DNA of 32,610 nt, from positions 1 through 32,610 of the forward strand of contig JAPPLI010000104.1 of NCBI GenBank assembly GCA_028819495.1, in the 5' to 3' direction. The notes beneath the pieces were generated by a model. The model saw nothing but the letters and a program-made list of their open reading frames with translations. It was not told the DNA's origin and ran no database searches. Below are positions 7,031 through 15,681 of this stretch, one piece after another. Numbering within the stretch: the first letter of the stretch is position 1; every line of letters starts with the position of its first letter. This DNA is from Gammaproteobacteria bacterium. Its GTDB lineage: Bacteria > Pseudomonadota > Gammaproteobacteria > Eutrophobiales > Eutrophobiaceae. Made by a program: the position numbers and the translations under genes.

Positions 7031-7932
7031 TACCCTTGTCCCTCCAGCAAGCCGCTGATGATCTTGAAAATACCTGTCCATTGACTGCCGCCTACCGTGA
7101 CAGGCGCCCGGCGCCCCAATGCCCGGGCCCATAACGCTTTGCGGCCGGTACTTCCTGCATAATCCAGATCAACGCCTCCCGGTGGCGCGGATAAATCCAT
7201 GACCAGGGCAGTTTCGGGCAATTCATCAATGATTTGTCTTGTCACGACGGGTGCGGGAACGGTTGACATGAGCATATCAAAACCGGATGCTGCTTCGGCC
7301 AATCGGTCTAAAGGTAATCCTTCAGCGCCAAGTGTATAAGCCGCGGCGCGTTGTACCGGGTTGCGCGCCGCAACCGTCACATGCGCACCCAGGGCGACTA
7401 AAGAACGCGTCAATACTGATCCGATATTACCCTGGCCCACCACGCAGATATTTGAATTGTGAATGGTGATGGCGGTGTTTTCGATAATGATCCTGATTGC
7501 CGCTTCGACAATGGCCGGGGCGCGTAACAGCATGAGTTCCTGATCGTGTTCGTATTCATGAATACCTATGCCAAGCCTGTGTGCCGCGTTCTTCAGTCCT
7601 TCGTCCGCCTTGCCCAGAATAATGTGTGCGCCGTCCGCCATGACTGAGAGCAAGTCTTCCCTGGGAATTATTTTTTCATCAGCAAAAATACTTCCGTCCA
7701 TTGCAATGCCCGGTATGGGCATCAGGCAAAAATCAGCATCCCGCAAACAATCTTTTGCAGTCGTTGCTAATGTCGCCCCCGCTACCCTGGTATCGGGCCA
7801 GGGAAAACCATAAACCGTCACGGATGCACCGGTTGTGGCTGCCAGACGTGCGATTTCCTGTTCACGAGCATCGCCGCCAAGTATGGCTATTTTGAGCGAT
7901 TTCCATTTTTCAGAATTATTATCACCGGGCAT
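7030..7932 (-). CDS. Dipicolinate synthase subunit A-like NAD(P)-binding protein
   Basis: This 300-residue protein resembles the SpoVFA/DpaA protein of spore formers. It has an N-terminal KIAILGGDAREQEIARL segment (about 14-30), a middle EGLKNAA..HEYEHDQELMLLRAPAIVEAAI region, and a C-terminal Rossmann fold with Gly166-x-Gly168-x-x-Gly171 (VVGQGNIG), ending MDLSAPPGGVDLDYA. In Bacillus, subunits A and B convert a dihydrodipicolinate-pathway intermediate to dipicolinate. No B-subunit (flavoprotein) gene is visible and nothing here suggests sporulation. It lies between an opine-dehydrogenase-like gene (23-nt gap) and the hydantoinase (TAATG overlap), so an imine or cyclic-amine redox step is plausible but unproven. 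Confidence 0.75.
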   Translation of the reverse strand: MPGDNNSEKWKSLKIAILGGDAREQEIARLAATTGASVTVYGFPWPDTRVAGATLATTAKDCLRDADFCLMPIPGIAMDGSIFADEKIIPREDLLSVMADGAHIILGKADEGLKNAAHRLGIGIHEYEHDQELMLLRAPAIVEAAIRIIIENTAITIHNSNICVVGQGNIGSVLTRSLVALGAHVTVAARNPVQRAAAYTLGAEGLPLDRLAEAASGFDMLMSTVPAPVVTRQIIDELPETALVMDLSAPPGGVDLDYAGSTGRKALWARALGRRAPVTVGGSQWTGIFKIISGLLEGQG

Positions 7933-7955
7933 GGTTTTTATCCAGATAAGGGTTG

Positions 7956-9041
7956 TCAGTTGTTTGTAACCAGACTGAGCAATTCATCTTTATTCAATCC
8001 ATCAATACCCATAACCGAGGCAGAGCGACCCTCGATTGTTTTAGCGCCACCCACCAACAGTTCCGCCAGCTTCATCAATGACCCGGCGACCGGAGCATCC
8101 ACCCCCGCAATTCCGGCAAAAGCGAGAAAAGGTTTTATCCCATACCAGAAGTCTTCACGGTAGTATCGATGCGCCAGGGAATCCGGCGCCTTGATTTTAC
8201 TGTTGGCTTCACCACCACGGATCGCAGATGCCAGCCCCGCAGAGTTGTCCGCATCGCTTTCAATAGTGCCAATGGATTGCATTTCAGTAAACAGATCAGG
8301 CAATTTGTGTCCATAAGCCTTGGCAACAGCAAGGCGCTCACCGTCAAGTGCCGCCATTATGCGCCCCACGCCATCCGGCAGTCCTTGCACATAAAACGTG
8401 AAATCACCTTTGCATGTTTCCACCCAGGCCGCACCCAGTATGGCTCCGGGAGGATGCAGGACCATGTTGACGTTTGCCAGACCGGTAGCGATCACATTGT
8501 CGGCTGTTTCCGCTACGGGATAGAGGTCTTTTGCCCTTGTCTGTGCAACTTCACCACCCGGCATTGCTGCCACCCAGACATGTTTTGCCGCACCCGTGAT
8601 CCATACCGTATCAGGCTGCGGTTTTCTCGCGACATATGTCAGCGTGGAAAACTCGGCTGTGGGAGGCGGTGAAATGTTATGGCGATGAAAGGCCGCAACG
8701 AATTCCAGGGCGCCACCGGTATGTCCCGGGTTCAAAACCACGGGTATCGTGTTAGCGCCGAGTTCGGCCAATGCATCGGCAATGTGGGTGTGCGCCAAGG
8801 TAGGCAGGCAGATCAGAATAATATCTACACCTTCAATGGCGTCGGCCAAATTTGATGTAATCAGGTGCGGCGCAGCTATGCTCTGGCCAAAGACGCCGGT
8901 GTATTTGATACCTCCTGCCCGCTGAAAAGGCAGCAGGGTTTCAGCGGAACGGTTCCACAATCGTGTCTTGAAACCCCGCTGACAGAGTTCCACGACAGCA
9001 GAAACGCCACCATTGCCGGCCCCCAGTATGGCAACGATCAT
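7956..9041 (-). CDS. NAD(P)-dependent opine dehydrogenase family protein
   Basis: This 361-residue protein has an N-terminal Rossmann fold with the GAGNGG signature (7-12) and a C-terminal octopine/nopaline dehydrogenase domain. The family motif NVNMVLHPPGAILG contains the probable catalytic His196. Opine dehydrogenases interconvert an N-(carboxyalkyl) amino acid with an amino acid plus a 2-oxoacid. In a catabolic operon the oxidative direction would release a 2-oxoacid, which could feed the 2-oxoacid dehydrogenase at 26693-30014 (inference). The start overlaps the stop of the enolase-superfamily gene as ATGA (9038-9041). The family is convincing; the substrate is unknown. Confidence 0.82.
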   Translation of the reverse strand: MIVAILGAGNGGVSAVVELCQRGFKTRLWNRSAETLLPFQRAGGIKYTGVFGQSIAAPHLITSNLADAIEGVDIILICLPTLAHTHIADALAELGANTIPVVLNPGHTGGALEFVAAFHRHNISPPPTAEFSTLTYVARKPQPDTVWITGAAKHVWVAAMPGGEVAQTRAKDLYPVAETADNVIATGLANVNMVLHPPGAILGAAWVETCKGDFTFYVQGLPDGVGRIMAALDGERLAVAKAYGHKLPDLFTEMQSIGTIESDADNSAGLASAIRGGEANSKIKAPDSLAHRYYREDFWYGIKPFLAFAGIAGVDAPVAGSLMKLAELLVGGAKTIEGRSASVMGIDGLNKDELLSLVTNN

Positions 9042-10195
9042 GACGCGGCGTATCTTTTTATTTTATCCGTATCCACTTCAATACCAAGGCCGGGACCTTC
9101 CGGCACCAGCACACAACCGTCTTCAAATTTAAGGGGTTCGGTAATGAGATCGTCCAGATAATAAATACCGGCTACTGATGGCCCCGGGGCGCCTTCGGGC
9201 TTGGATACGGGGGATACGCTGGGCAACATGGCGATCTTTGATGCGGCGCCCAGATGCAGGTTAGCCGCATTACCGATACCGGACTCTATAGAGCCTCCTA
9301 TATCGCTGTACATCCCCAGAGCGCAGGCAATATCCGCCTGTTGCTTGGCCCGGTACAAGCCTCCCGGTTTAGTCACGTAACAGGAAAAGCAGGAAGCGGC
9401 CTTGAGTTCATGAAGTTCCAGAATATCGTGGACAGTCCAGGCGGATTCATCGGCCATCACCGGGCAGTCAATGCGTTCGGCGACAAATGCCAGTTGTTTG
9501 TTATCCATCAGTGGTTGTTCACAGAGCAGGATATTGTATTCTTCCTGGCGCCGGGTCACGTTGATTGCCTCCCAGACGTTGTTATAGCCTTCATTGCCGT
9601 CCACCCTGATCTTGACGTCATCTCCCAATCGGTCGCGCAATCTCCTGACCACATCGACATCACGGTCCGGATCAAGACCGGTCTTGCATTTCAGCGTTTT
9701 CGCACCCTCTTCGACTGCCGTAACCGCTTCATCGACACATTTTTCCACCGGCATGATACCAAGTGAGTGCGCCACTTCGATCCGGTCGCGGAATTGTCCC
9801 CCCAGCAGCCGGTAAACCGGAACATTTGCCGCTTTCCCGGCTATGTCATAACATGCCATGTCCAGGGCTGCCTTGGCGTAAGGATTACCCTTTACAACCT
9901 TATCCATAGTATCGTGAATAACTGCAATGTCGCGCGGGTCCAGACCCTCGATGGCCTGAATCAGGTGATCAGCAATAACATGCTGGACAGTCTTTGGAGA
10001 TTCACCGTAATAGCGCATGTGCGGACCACCCCAGGAAATGCCGGCCGGCGCTTCACCCCAACCGCTGATCCCTTCATCAGTATCCACTCGCACCACGGCG
10101 TGATAGCCGATAGGCGCCGTCATCTTACTGGCCCAGGTGTGGTGCCGCCTGTTGGGCAGCGCCACTAAAAATATTTCACAACCGGTAATTTTCAT
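9038..10195 (-). CDS. Mandelate racemase/muconate lactonizing enzyme (enolase superfamily)
   Basis: The protein is 385 residues from the ATG at 10195, chosen because AGGGGGA lies just upstream. The alternative ATG at 10213 has its SD directly abutting. An N-terminal capping domain (about 1-125) is followed by a barrel with Lys169-x-Lys171 (TLKCK), metal ligands Asp199 (RVDGN), Glu226 (CEQPL) and Asp249 (ADES), and Lys276 (VTKPGG). This residue set is typical of the MLE subgroup, which includes cycloisomerases, N-acyl/N-succinyl amino acid racemases and dipeptide epimerases. Racemases accompany hydantoinases in known pathways, so a racemase role is reasonable but not shown. It is the first gene of a five-gene unit with an operator-like repeat at 10252-10272. 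Confidence 0.85.
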   Translation of the reverse strand: MKITGCEIFLVALPNRRHHTWASKMTAPIGYHAVVRVDTDEGISGWGEAPAGISWGGPHMRYYGESPKTVQHVIADHLIQAIEGLDPRDIAVIHDTMDKVVKGNPYAKAALDMACYDIAGKAANVPVYRLLGGQFRDRIEVAHSLGIMPVEKCVDEAVTAVEEGAKTLKCKTGLDPDRDVDVVRRLRDRLGDDVKIRVDGNEGYNNVWEAINVTRRQEEYNILLCEQPLMDNKQLAFVAERIDCPVMADESAWTVHDILELHELKAASCFSCYVTKPGGLYRAKQQADIACALGMYSDIGGSIESGIGNAANLHLGAASKIAMLPSVSPVSKPEGAPGPSVAGIYYLDDLITEPLKFEDGCVLVPEGPGLGIEVDTDKIKRYAAS

Positions 10196-10251
10196 GATTC
10201 CCCCTGTTATCATCCTTCTGGTTGATACCGGGATTGTGACATATCGGTATT

Positions 10252-10272
10252 TTGATCACAATGTGTGATCAA
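10252..10272 (-). promoter_or_regulatory. Operator-like inverted repeat upstream of the enolase-superfamily operon
   Basis: The half-sites TTGATCACA and TGTGATCAA face each other across 3 bp, 57 bp upstream of the start at 10195. They share the TGATCA core with TTGTGATCACAA at 4427-4438. A further TTGTGACAT half-site lies near 10234-10242. I cannot place a convincing -10 box. Confidence 0.5.
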
Positions 10273-10315
10273 ATACTATAAGTCCTGTTCGCGTTTTCAC
10301 ATTTATGAGCGACTA

Positions 10316-11089
10316 TTAAATGCCGCTGAATGTTGCGCCGCCATTAATCAGGATTGTCTGTCCTGACACCATTCCGGCCTCAGGGCTGCACAGGAAGGCG
10401 ACTGCTCCGGCTATGTCCCGGGGGTCCAGCGGTCGCTGAATAGCCTGGCTCTGCACAGCGTCTTTCAGCATCTCCTGGCCTACGGCTTCCATAACAGAAT
10501 CGGTGGGAACCAACCCCGGCGCCACCACGTTTACGCTGATACCGTAGGAACCCAGTTCCCTGGCCATGCTGCGTGTCATGCCCGCCACCGCAGACTTGGC
10601 AGCCACATAGTGCATCAGGTTAGGCATGCCGAAGGTAATCACGCTGGACGAAATATTAATGATTCGGCCCGATTCCTGGTCACGCATCGGTTTTGAGACG
10701 GCACGGCTACACAGAAATACCGACCGTACGTTGACCATCATCACCTTTTCCCATTCACCCGAATCTATCTCCCAGAATGGTCTGCGTTCAACTGAATAGA
10801 AACCCGCGTTATTCACGAGGATGTCTATACGTTTATATCGTCTGATAATTTTGTCGAAAACATTATTGACCTGTTCTTCGTCAGTCAAGTCGGCTACATA
10901 CGATGACGCTCTGCCACCTGAATCCTTTATCACGGCAACCGTTTCATCCGATGCATCAAGATCGATTGACACCAAATCCGCTCCAAGTGCGGCTATTGTC
11001 TCTGCGATCACACACCCCAGTCCACGCGCCCCTCCTGTGACGACCGCTACTTTTCCCTTCAGTTTTCCTTCTCGATTGCTGATCGGCAT
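10316..11089 (-). CDS. SDR-family NAD(P)-dependent oxidoreductase
   Basis: This is a classical short-chain dehydrogenase/reductase of about 257 residues. It has the cofactor motif TGGARGLG, the NNAG motif, the catalytic Ser in NISSSV, the YVAAK Tyr/Lys pair, and the C-terminal SGQTILINGG. Such enzymes interconvert alcohols and ketones. The frame is open to a GTG at 11131, overlapping the preceding SDR. The ATG at 11089 (MPISNREGKLKGK) gives the usual short N-terminus, though neither has a clear ribosome-binding site. It is the last gene of the P450-SDR-SDR unit, and oxidation of a P450-made alcohol is a natural guess. The substrate is unknown. Confidence 0.85.
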   Translation of the reverse strand: MPISNREGKLKGKVAVVTGGARGLGCVIAETIAALGADLVSIDLDASDETVAVIKDSGGRASSYVADLTDEEQVNNVFDKIIRRYKRIDILVNNAGFYSVERRPFWEIDSGEWEKVMMVNVRSVFLCSRAVSKPMRDQESGRIINISSSVITFGMPNLMHYVAAKSAVAGMTRSMARELGSYGISVNVVAPGLVPTDSVMEAVGQEMLKDAVQSQAIQRPLDPRDIAGAVAFLCSPEAGMVSGQTILINGGATFSGI

Positions 11090-11114
11090 CTTGAAATAAT
11101 CCACAATGGTCAAG

Positions 11115-11867
11115 TTATGCAGTAGATGCACCGTCTATTGTAATTTCCGCGCCACTGATATAGGTACTATTATCAGAAGCCAGAAACAAGGCCAACTCAG
11201 CGACTTCCTCCGGTGTTCCCAATCGCTCCATAGGACAGTCTTCTGCCAATTCATTTTGACCACCCGTAATCATTGGGGTATTGATTACACCCGGGTGGAT
11301 GGAATTGACCCGGACATTAAAGGCAGCCAACTCCTTGGCGGCGGCCTTTGTCATACCACGAACCGCCCACTTGCTTGCAGTATAAGCATGGGCAGATAAC
11401 TGCAAACGCCGCCAATAAGGTAACCCGACGCGCAACCCGGCAGTTGACGATACATTAATAATAGAACCTGAACGTCTTTCTTTCATGAATGGAGCGACAA
11501 AGTGCATACCGAGAAATACACCCGTCTGGTTAACCTCAACGACACGACGAAACTCTTGCGGACTAGTATCAATCACACCGGTATCCGACCAGACACCGGC
11601 ATTGTTTACCAGTATATCTATTTGTCCATGTTCTGTTTGTATTCGTTGGATGACGCGTTCCCATTGCGCTTCGCTGGTCACGTCCAGATGTTGATAGCTT
11701 GCCTGGTTACCAATCGATAGCGCCAGTGCATTACCTTCTTCATCAAGCACGTCGGTCATTATGACTCGGGCGCCTTTCCGCGCGAATAATGCCGCTTCGG
11801 CTGCTCCTTGTCCCTGCTTTCTGGCTGCCCCGGTAATCAATGCGACTTTATTTTTTAATTTGGTCAT
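11115..11867 (-). CDS. SDR-family NAD(P)-dependent oxidoreductase
   Basis: This SDR is 250 residues from the ATG at 11867, four bases after the P450 stop; that spacing decides the start over upstream in-frame Met codons inside the P450. Motifs are the TGAARKQGQG cofactor loop, NNAG, the catalytic Ser in NVSSTAG, and Tyr/Lys in YTASK. An insertion-like segment (GLPYWRRLQLSAHA) lies just before the catalytic Tyr. The glycine loop has Lys-Gln where most SDRs have a hydrophobic residue. It sits between the P450 and a second SDR, which suggests successive oxidations of one hydroxylated intermediate. Confidence 0.85.
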   Translation of the reverse strand: MTKLKNKVALITGAARKQGQGAAEAALFARKGARVIMTDVLDEEGNALALSIGNQASYQHLDVTSEAQWERVIQRIQTEHGQIDILVNNAGVWSDTGVIDTSPQEFRRVVEVNQTGVFLGMHFVAPFMKERRSGSIINVSSTAGLRVGLPYWRRLQLSAHAYTASKWAVRGMTKAAAKELAAFNVRVNSIHPGVINTPMITGGQNELAEDCPMERLGTPEEVAELALFLASDNSTYISGAEITIDGASTA

Positions 11868-11871
11868 TACC

Positions 11872-13128
11872 TTATATCGGCCATTCGACATGTATTTCGC
11901 GCGGGCCGTGGAAGCAGATGTTGGGCAGATAATCAAATTGTTGGTCAGCAGTAAGTTTCATCCCAGGCAATCGTTGACTCAGTATCTCAAGTGTGACTCT
12001 GGCCTCCATCTGCGCCAGTGCTGCACCCAGGCAGCGATGGATACCACTGCCGAAGGACAGGTGTTGACTGGCATTACTCCTTTCTATGTCTAGTTGTTCT
12101 GAATTCTCAAACACTTCATCGTCGTGGTTGGCAGCACCCAGCAACAATAATATCTGGGCGCCTTCAGGAACTATCACGCCGGCAATTTCCATCTCGCGCT
12201 TGGCCTTCCTGCGCCAGCTGATTACCGAAGAGTCATAACGCAGGATTTCCTCGACGGCATCAGGTATCAAGGCCGGCTCATCTGCGATCTTGTCCCATGC
12301 TTCTTTTTGCCTGAGAAGCTGCACTATACTGTTACCCAGCAGGCTGGATGTCGTTTCGTGGCCGGCGGTAAAGAAGGCAAACAATATGCTTGCGATTACA
12401 TCAAGGCTGAGAATTTCGTCCTTACCAGCCCGCACCCGCAACAACTCACTGGTCAGGTCATCAGTGGGATGTGCAAGACGATTATCCACCAACTGACGGC
12501 ATAGCCTGAAGAAACCCGCAAGTCCACCCGCGAGCCTGGTCTGTTCCTCATCAGTTGGACGGCCCCAGACAAACAGGATACGGTTTTTCGCTCCTTCCTT
12601 AATAGCCGGTACCTGCTCATCCGGAAAACCCAGCAACCTTAATATGACCAGGGCCGGCAAATCAAAAAACAGTTCGGCCATGAGATCAACTTTACCCTTG
12701 TGCAGAAATCCATCAACGGCGCTATTCGCCACTTCGCTTACATAAGGTTCCAGATCGGCTATACGCCGCGGTGTAAACGCCTTGACCACATTCGTTCGGG
12801 TTTTGGTATGTTCCGGACGGTCAGCATTACCCAGCGCCGGTACAATATTCCACTCTCCATCTGTTAACACCTGCCGGGCAGCTTCACACAGAGGATGAAT
12901 TGGCATAATGGTATTATGCGCAGAATAATTTTCGTAATCCCTGAGTACCTGCTTCACATCCTCGTAGCGGCTTACGACCCAGTGGTCGATATCTTCTGCG
13001 TAAAATACCGGTGAATGCTGCCGAGCAAGCCTGAAAAAAGGATAGGGATTGGATAATTGCGGTTCATGGAACAAGTCAAACCGGCTGCTGACGGTCCCGC
13101 TTTGCGTGGTATTTCTGTTAGTCGCCAT
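11872..13128 (-). CDS. Cytochrome P450 (soluble bacterial type)
   Basis: The 418-residue protein has all P450 landmarks: the I-helix AFFTAGHETTSS, the ExxR motif (EEILR) and the heme loop FGSGIHRCLG with axial Cys366. There is no N-terminal membrane anchor, as usual for soluble class I bacterial enzymes that receive electrons from a ferredoxin and its reductase. No ferredoxin or reductase gene is present in the window, so partners must be elsewhere. Hydroxylation or N/O-dealkylation is expected. The start was placed at the ATG at 13128 (MATNRNTTQ), although the frame is open to 13188; neither has a strong RBS. It heads a unit with two SDRs and diverges from the CobW gene across a shared regulatory region. 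Confidence 0.92.
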   Translation of the reverse strand: MATNRNTTQSGTVSSRFDLFHEPQLSNPYPFFRLARQHSPVFYAEDIDHWVVSRYEDVKQVLRDYENYSAHNTIMPIHPLCEAARQVLTDGEWNIVPALGNADRPEHTKTRTNVVKAFTPRRIADLEPYVSEVANSAVDGFLHKGKVDLMAELFFDLPALVILRLLGFPDEQVPAIKEGAKNRILFVWGRPTDEEQTRLAGGLAGFFRLCRQLVDNRLAHPTDDLTSELLRVRAGKDEILSLDVIASILFAFFTAGHETTSSLLGNSIVQLLRQKEAWDKIADEPALIPDAVEEILRYDSSVISWRRKAKREMEIAGVIVPEGAQILLLLGAANHDDEVFENSEQLDIERSNASQHLSFGSGIHRCLGAALAQMEARVTLEILSQRLPGMKLTADQQFDYLPNICFHGPREIHVEWPI

Positions 13129-13200
13129 TATTTCAATTGTATTGCTCTGCTGATAGCTGTAACACAATGAAGCAGTTAGGACAGACATTTTAACAAAATA

Positions 13201-13247
13201 TGATCACGGGATATGATCAAATTTTATAATATAATCACCATTGATTA
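13201..13247. promoter_or_regulatory. Divergent P450/CobW regulatory region with operator-like repeats
   Basis: Two TGATCA cores (13201-13206 and 13214-13219) are followed by the imperfect palindrome TAATCACCATTGATTA (13232-13247). On the plus strand a perfect TATAAT (13225-13230) could serve CobW, with its -35 region under the first TGATCA core. The layout suits control of both divergent units by one regulator. Confidence 0.5.
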
Positions 13248-13267
13248 CTACCGACAAAACAATTTAA

Positions 13268-14275
13268 GTGATTGATAGTAAAAAACTAATACCGATAAGT
13301 ATAGTAACCGGCTTCCTCGGAAGCGGAAAGACGACACTGCTGAATCAATTACTTTCCTCGCCTGAATTGGCAGACACGGCCGTACTGATCAATGAGTTCG
13401 GTGAGATCGGGCTTGACCATCTGCTGGTGAACTCCGTTGACGAAGATATTATCCTGCTGGAGTCAGGTTGCGTCTGCTGCAGTGTGCGTGATGACTTCAG
13501 CTCTTCCCTGCTCATGCTCCATGACAAACGCGCAGAAAGGGTTATACCTCCATTTCAGCGGGTAATACTTGAAACCACCGGTATTGCCGACCCCATAGCC
13601 ATATTCGAGTTTATACTGGCGGACAAGGAAATCTCCCGGCGTTATATTTGCAAGGAAATCCTTACCGTTGTTGATGCGGTCTATGGCCAGACAAACCTTG
13701 ACCGGCATTTAGAGGCAGTTAAACAGGTGAGTGTTGCAGATCACATAATCATTTCGAAAACCGACCTGTGTGACAAAACACTGCTTGAAAACATGGAAGA
13801 AAGATTGCACAAGCTGAACCCCCTGGCATTGAGATCATATTCCGGAATTAAGCCCGCCAATCCCGATATTCTGTCCGGTAATTGCAGTGAAGTGCTCAAT
13901 CTGGCTGGCAAACAACTGCTTCGGCAAAATACGCATTCGGAAGAAGCAATCCTATCTTCACACGATCACCGCTTTGCTACTTTTTCTCTGGCCTGGTCTG
14001 ACGCCGTCGACTGGGATGATTTCGTCGCCTGGCTGGAGGCATTGCTCATTGTTCGCGGCGACAGTATTCATCGTGTGAAAGGCCTGCTGAATGTGAATGG
14101 AGAATCACAACCTGTTGTAATACAGGGCGTGCAACACTCTTTTTATCCCCCTGTAAAACTGGACCGCTGGCCGGAAAGTAACGTAGAAACGAAACTTGTC
14201 TTTATTACCAGTGATTTCAGTAAACAGGCTGCCATCAAGAGCCTGGAAAATATCCTCACTGTATCAGTGTGTTAG
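13268..14275 (+). CDS. CobW/G3E-family GTPase (putative metallochaperone)
   Basis: This 335-residue protein has Walker A GFLGSGKTT (about 15-23), the metal-binding GCVCC motif (Cys68, Cys70, Cys71), the ETTGIADP motif, a SKTDLCD guanine-specificity motif and a CobW C-terminal domain from about 235. G3E GTPases deliver metals such as zinc, cobalt or nickel to target enzymes. The island encodes several metal-dependent hydrolases, so a dedicated chaperone is plausible. The first codon is GTG at 13268, with no ATG nearby and no strong RBS. The next gene starts 7 nt after its stop. The family assignment is firm; the metal and client are unknown. Confidence 0.9.
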   Translation: MIDSKKLIPISIVTGFLGSGKTTLLNQLLSSPELADTAVLINEFGEIGLDHLLVNSVDEDIILLESGCVCCSVRDDFSSSLLMLHDKRAERVIPPFQRVILETTGIADPIAIFEFILADKEISRRYICKEILTVVDAVYGQTNLDRHLEAVKQVSVADHIIISKTDLCDKTLLENMEERLHKLNPLALRSYSGIKPANPDILSGNCSEVLNLAGKQLLRQNTHSEEAILSSHDHRFATFSLAWSDAVDWDDFVAWLEALLIVRGDSIHRVKGLLNVNGESQPVVIQGVQHSFYPPVKLDRWPESNVETKLVFITSDFSKQAAIKSLENILTVSVC

Positions 14276-14282
14276 CGGCAAG

Positions 14283-15035
14283 ATGAATTATCATCAACCT
14301 GGCGACTACCGGACAAAAGGCGCAGTAACGGTTTCGGCAACTTCTGTCATGGACTATTTTCCCTTCCTGCAGAAACAGTTAGCTGTAATTTATCAATCCG
14401 GACAGAAATTGCGACCATGGCTTCTGTGGGAGCTGCATAATCCCTGGAGCCGGTCTGCGTTCAGTGTAGACAGTTGGAAATTCCTGGATCTTTGCCAGTC
14501 ATCAGAACTACTGCAGCTCATCACACCGTTCATAGGCGAGAATATTATTCTGTTTGACAGTCAGTTCTCGCCAGACCTGTACGATACAGGCAAATCGGAA
14601 ATATCATGGAAAAGTGACCGGTTACGCTGCCCGGTAAACCCTCTGCATGGACTGGTAGTACGCATCCCCTTTTCTGATCTGATTAATGAAAATGTAAAGT
14701 TTATCTACAAGGCAGATCTCTCCGGAGAACAGGTGATTGAAGTCAAATTCGGGCAACTCATCTGCCACAATATCAACCTGGCTTACCGTATTCAGGGAAT
14801 TGAAAACCTGACGCAACCCGTAGAGTACGTAATACGTTATTTCCCCGCAACTTCCCGTTACCTGCGTGACCCCTCAACAAAATTACATCACGAATTAACG
14901 GAACGATATCCCCTGCTTAATTATGCACAAATGCCACTCTGGCTGGTTCAGGGTGAAGATAAGGCCAACAATGATTTTGTTACCGGCTTTCAACCGAAGG
15001 CGGGGAGATGGATTGGAACTGAAAACCCTGTATAA
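14283..15035 (+). CDS. PhyH-like (2OG-Fe oxygenase fold) protein, probably degenerate
   Basis: This is a 250-residue protein starting 7 nt after CobW. The pattern ENIILFDSQFSPDLY, then GLVVRIPFSDL, then FGQLICHNINLAYRIQGIENLTQPVEYVIRYFP resembles phytanoyl-CoA dioxygenase-like proteins. The second iron His would be His162. The HxD pair expected near 110-112 reads Lys-Ser-Asp, so iron binding looks compromised. The assignment rests on by-eye pattern similarity only, and it could be an unrelated small-molecule binding protein. Tight coupling to CobW suggests the two act together. The start at 14283 is preferred because upstream in-frame codons lie inside CobW. Confidence 0.5.
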   Translation: MNYHQPGDYRTKGAVTVSATSVMDYFPFLQKQLAVIYQSGQKLRPWLLWELHNPWSRSAFSVDSWKFLDLCQSSELLQLITPFIGENIILFDSQFSPDLYDTGKSEISWKSDRLRCPVNPLHGLVVRIPFSDLINENVKFIYKADLSGEQVIEVKFGQLICHNINLAYRIQGIENLTQPVEYVIRYFPATSRYLRDPSTKLHHELTERYPLLNYAQMPLWLVQGEDKANNDFVTGFQPKAGRWIGTENPV

Positions 15036-15046
15036 AGCTATTATCG

Positions 15047-15538
15047 TTAATCATCCTGATCTTTTTGTACAAGGAATACTAAAATCAACAAAAACATGGC
15101 AGTAAAACGGAAGGCAGCCTGTTGAGCATTCCATTCTTTGGATTGCCACATTAAGAACCATTCACCTGCAATCACCATAAATCCGGTAAACCAGAGAAGA
15201 ACACCCAGGGTCAACGCGCAGACAGGTTTTACTTTTTGCCGGTTAAACGCCACGGCATCATGGCGAACCTGCCAAAGCTCGAATGCTCCCCAAAAACCCA
15301 ACACCGCTATGACAAGTTCAGTAAGAATAATCAGCCAGTAGGCGAGATGGTGCAACCATGTCGATTCAACCACGCGCCACATAGAATTGTTATCGGGATA
15401 TACAAAGTCCATCATCAATACATGCTGGACTGAGGCAAAATTGATTTGGTAATCAAGTATATTATTTGTCCCGACGAGTCCAGCAAACAACGCAGCTGAA
15501 AACACAAGTAAAATTTTGCTGATCCTTATCGCGATCAT
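15047..15538 (-). CDS. DUF2165-family small integral membrane protein
   Basis: This protein of about 163 residues has four predicted membrane segments: near the N-terminus (KILLVFSAALFAGLVG), then LHHLAYWLIILTELVIAVLGFW, CALTLGVLLWFTGFMVIAG and FTAMFLLILVFLV. The NNILDYQINFASVQHVLMMD stretch is the DUF2165 signature as I remember it. The function of the family is unknown to me. Start choice: the ATG at 15538 follows AGGA, whereas the ATG at 15559 would sit almost on the transcription start if the TTGACA at 15596-15591 is the -35 box. The gene converges with the PhyH-like gene (about 11 nt between them) and diverges from the permease, so it may support transport. Confidence 0.75.
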   Translation of the reverse strand: MIAIRISKILLVFSAALFAGLVGTNNILDYQINFASVQHVLMMDFVYPDNNSMWRVVESTWLHHLAYWLIILTELVIAVLGFWGAFELWQVRHDAVAFNRQKVKPVCALTLGVLLWFTGFMVIAGEWFLMWQSKEWNAQQAAFRFTAMFLLILVFLVQKDQDD

Positions 15539-15558
15539 GGTTCCTGATGCAAGTTTCA

Positions 15559-15596
15559 TGTGATCTCATATTGTGATCAATACAATTAAATGTCAA
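15559..15596. promoter_or_regulatory. Divergent DUF2165/permease regulatory region with operator-like sites
   Basis: TGTGATC (15559-15565) and TTGTGATCA (15571-15579) form tandem copies of the island motif. On the minus strand a perfect TTGACA (15596-15591) gives a -35 box with the motif falling in the spacer and -10 region. The permease on the plus strand starts about 100 bp away. Confidence 0.5.
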
Positions 15597-15681
15597 TATT
15601 CTGAATGCTTTAGCTGTATGGTAGCACTTCTAGGGTGGGCAACAACAAGTGACATGTATATAACGTGTACAGAGACATAAG

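Noticed and set aside
7031..7132. A 34-residue N-terminal extension of the hydantoinase
   Set aside because: It overlaps the DpaA-like gene. The ATG at 7030 has a GGAGG site and gives the family's normal start.
8169..8672. A 167-codon plus-strand open frame
   Set aside because: It is antisense within the opine dehydrogenase gene and resembles no protein family.
9254..9766. A 170-codon plus-strand open frame
   Set aside because: It is the shadow of the enolase-superfamily gene on the other strand.
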